A stretch of 43,117 bases of DNA from Ophiosphaerella korrae. Taxonomy: Eukaryota > Ascomycota > Dothideomycetes > Pleosporales > Phaeosphaeriaceae. Positions 43,091 to 43,117 of this stretch are shown here, piece after piece. The position numbers and the translations under genes are program-made. Location: positions 1 through 43,117 of the forward strand of contig JALNQF010000348.1 of NCBI GenBank assembly GCA_028456385.1. Reading direction: 5' to 3'. The notes beneath the pieces were generated by a model, which was not told the DNA's origin, searched no databases, and saw nothing but the letters and a program-made list of their open reading frames with translations. The number at the start of each line of letters is the position of its first letter. The first letter of the stretch is position 1.

Positions 43091-43117
43091 GTGCGAAAAT
43101 AAGAGATATAAGAGATA

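Noticed and set aside
1..43117. A Starship-type giant mobile element
   Set aside because: The long inverted ends and cargo invited the idea, but no tyrosine-recombinase (DUF3435) captain gene is visible in the window.
42965..43117. Telomere or subtelomeric repeat
   Set aside because: The array word is not TTAGGG-like and is palindromic.

Overview
The window looks like nuclear DNA of a filamentous ascomycete (Pezizomycotina). The evidence is short spliceosomal introns (about 49-120 bp with GT...CTRAY...AG signals), a full-length fungal PDR-type ABC transporter, an F-box protein, and Fot1/pogo, mariner, hAT, Tad-like LINE and LTR remnants. Both ends, and several interior elements, carry the signature of repeat-induced point mutation (RIP): CA/TG dinucleotides are almost absent and stops of the CAG/CAA-to-TAG/TAA type are frequent. 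I cannot name the species.

Layout. 1-985: RIP-degraded retroelement tail and an LTR. 1.0-3.2 kb: an intact three-exon FAD monooxygenase with a repeated CGG-CCG motif in its promoter. 3.9-14.3 kb: a graveyard holding a LINE RNase H fragment, two foldback repeats, a frameshifted seven-helix membrane protein gene, a TPR gene cut by a mariner-like element, a second Tc1-type fragment and a complete but RIP-killed Fot1/pogo element. 15.7-16.3 kb: a small secreted protein gene (candidate effector). 17.5-25.1 kb: remnants of a C2H2 zinc-finger gene, a LamG lectin gene, a TPR gene, a LIM-RhoGAP gene and a PD-(D/E)XK-like gene, plus one intact 212-residue orphan. 25.1-28.1 kb: non-coding with a 68-bp tandem repeat and a solo mariner end. 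28.1-29.8 kb: intact F-box gene. 29.9-32.6 kb: remnants of a BBE-like oxidoreductase and topoisomerase III, and a hAT-type MITE. 33.1-33.8 kb: an intact 253-residue secreted protein. 36.6-41.4 kb: an intact four-exon, 1547-residue PDR transporter on the minus strand. 42.0-43.1 kb: a hairpin, RIP-degraded DNA, an inverted copy of the first 99 bases of the window and a palindromic array.

Functionally this is a transposon-rich accessory compartment with islands of intact genes that could serve interaction with the environment (aromatic oxidation, secretion, drug efflux). I see no clear biosynthetic cluster. The most interesting features are the collection of broken host-gene fragments, at least one of which kept its intron; a 644-codon reading frame broken only by nonsense codons; the inverted repeat joining both window ends; and two large foldback elements. 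No tRNA, rRNA or CRISPR could be supported.
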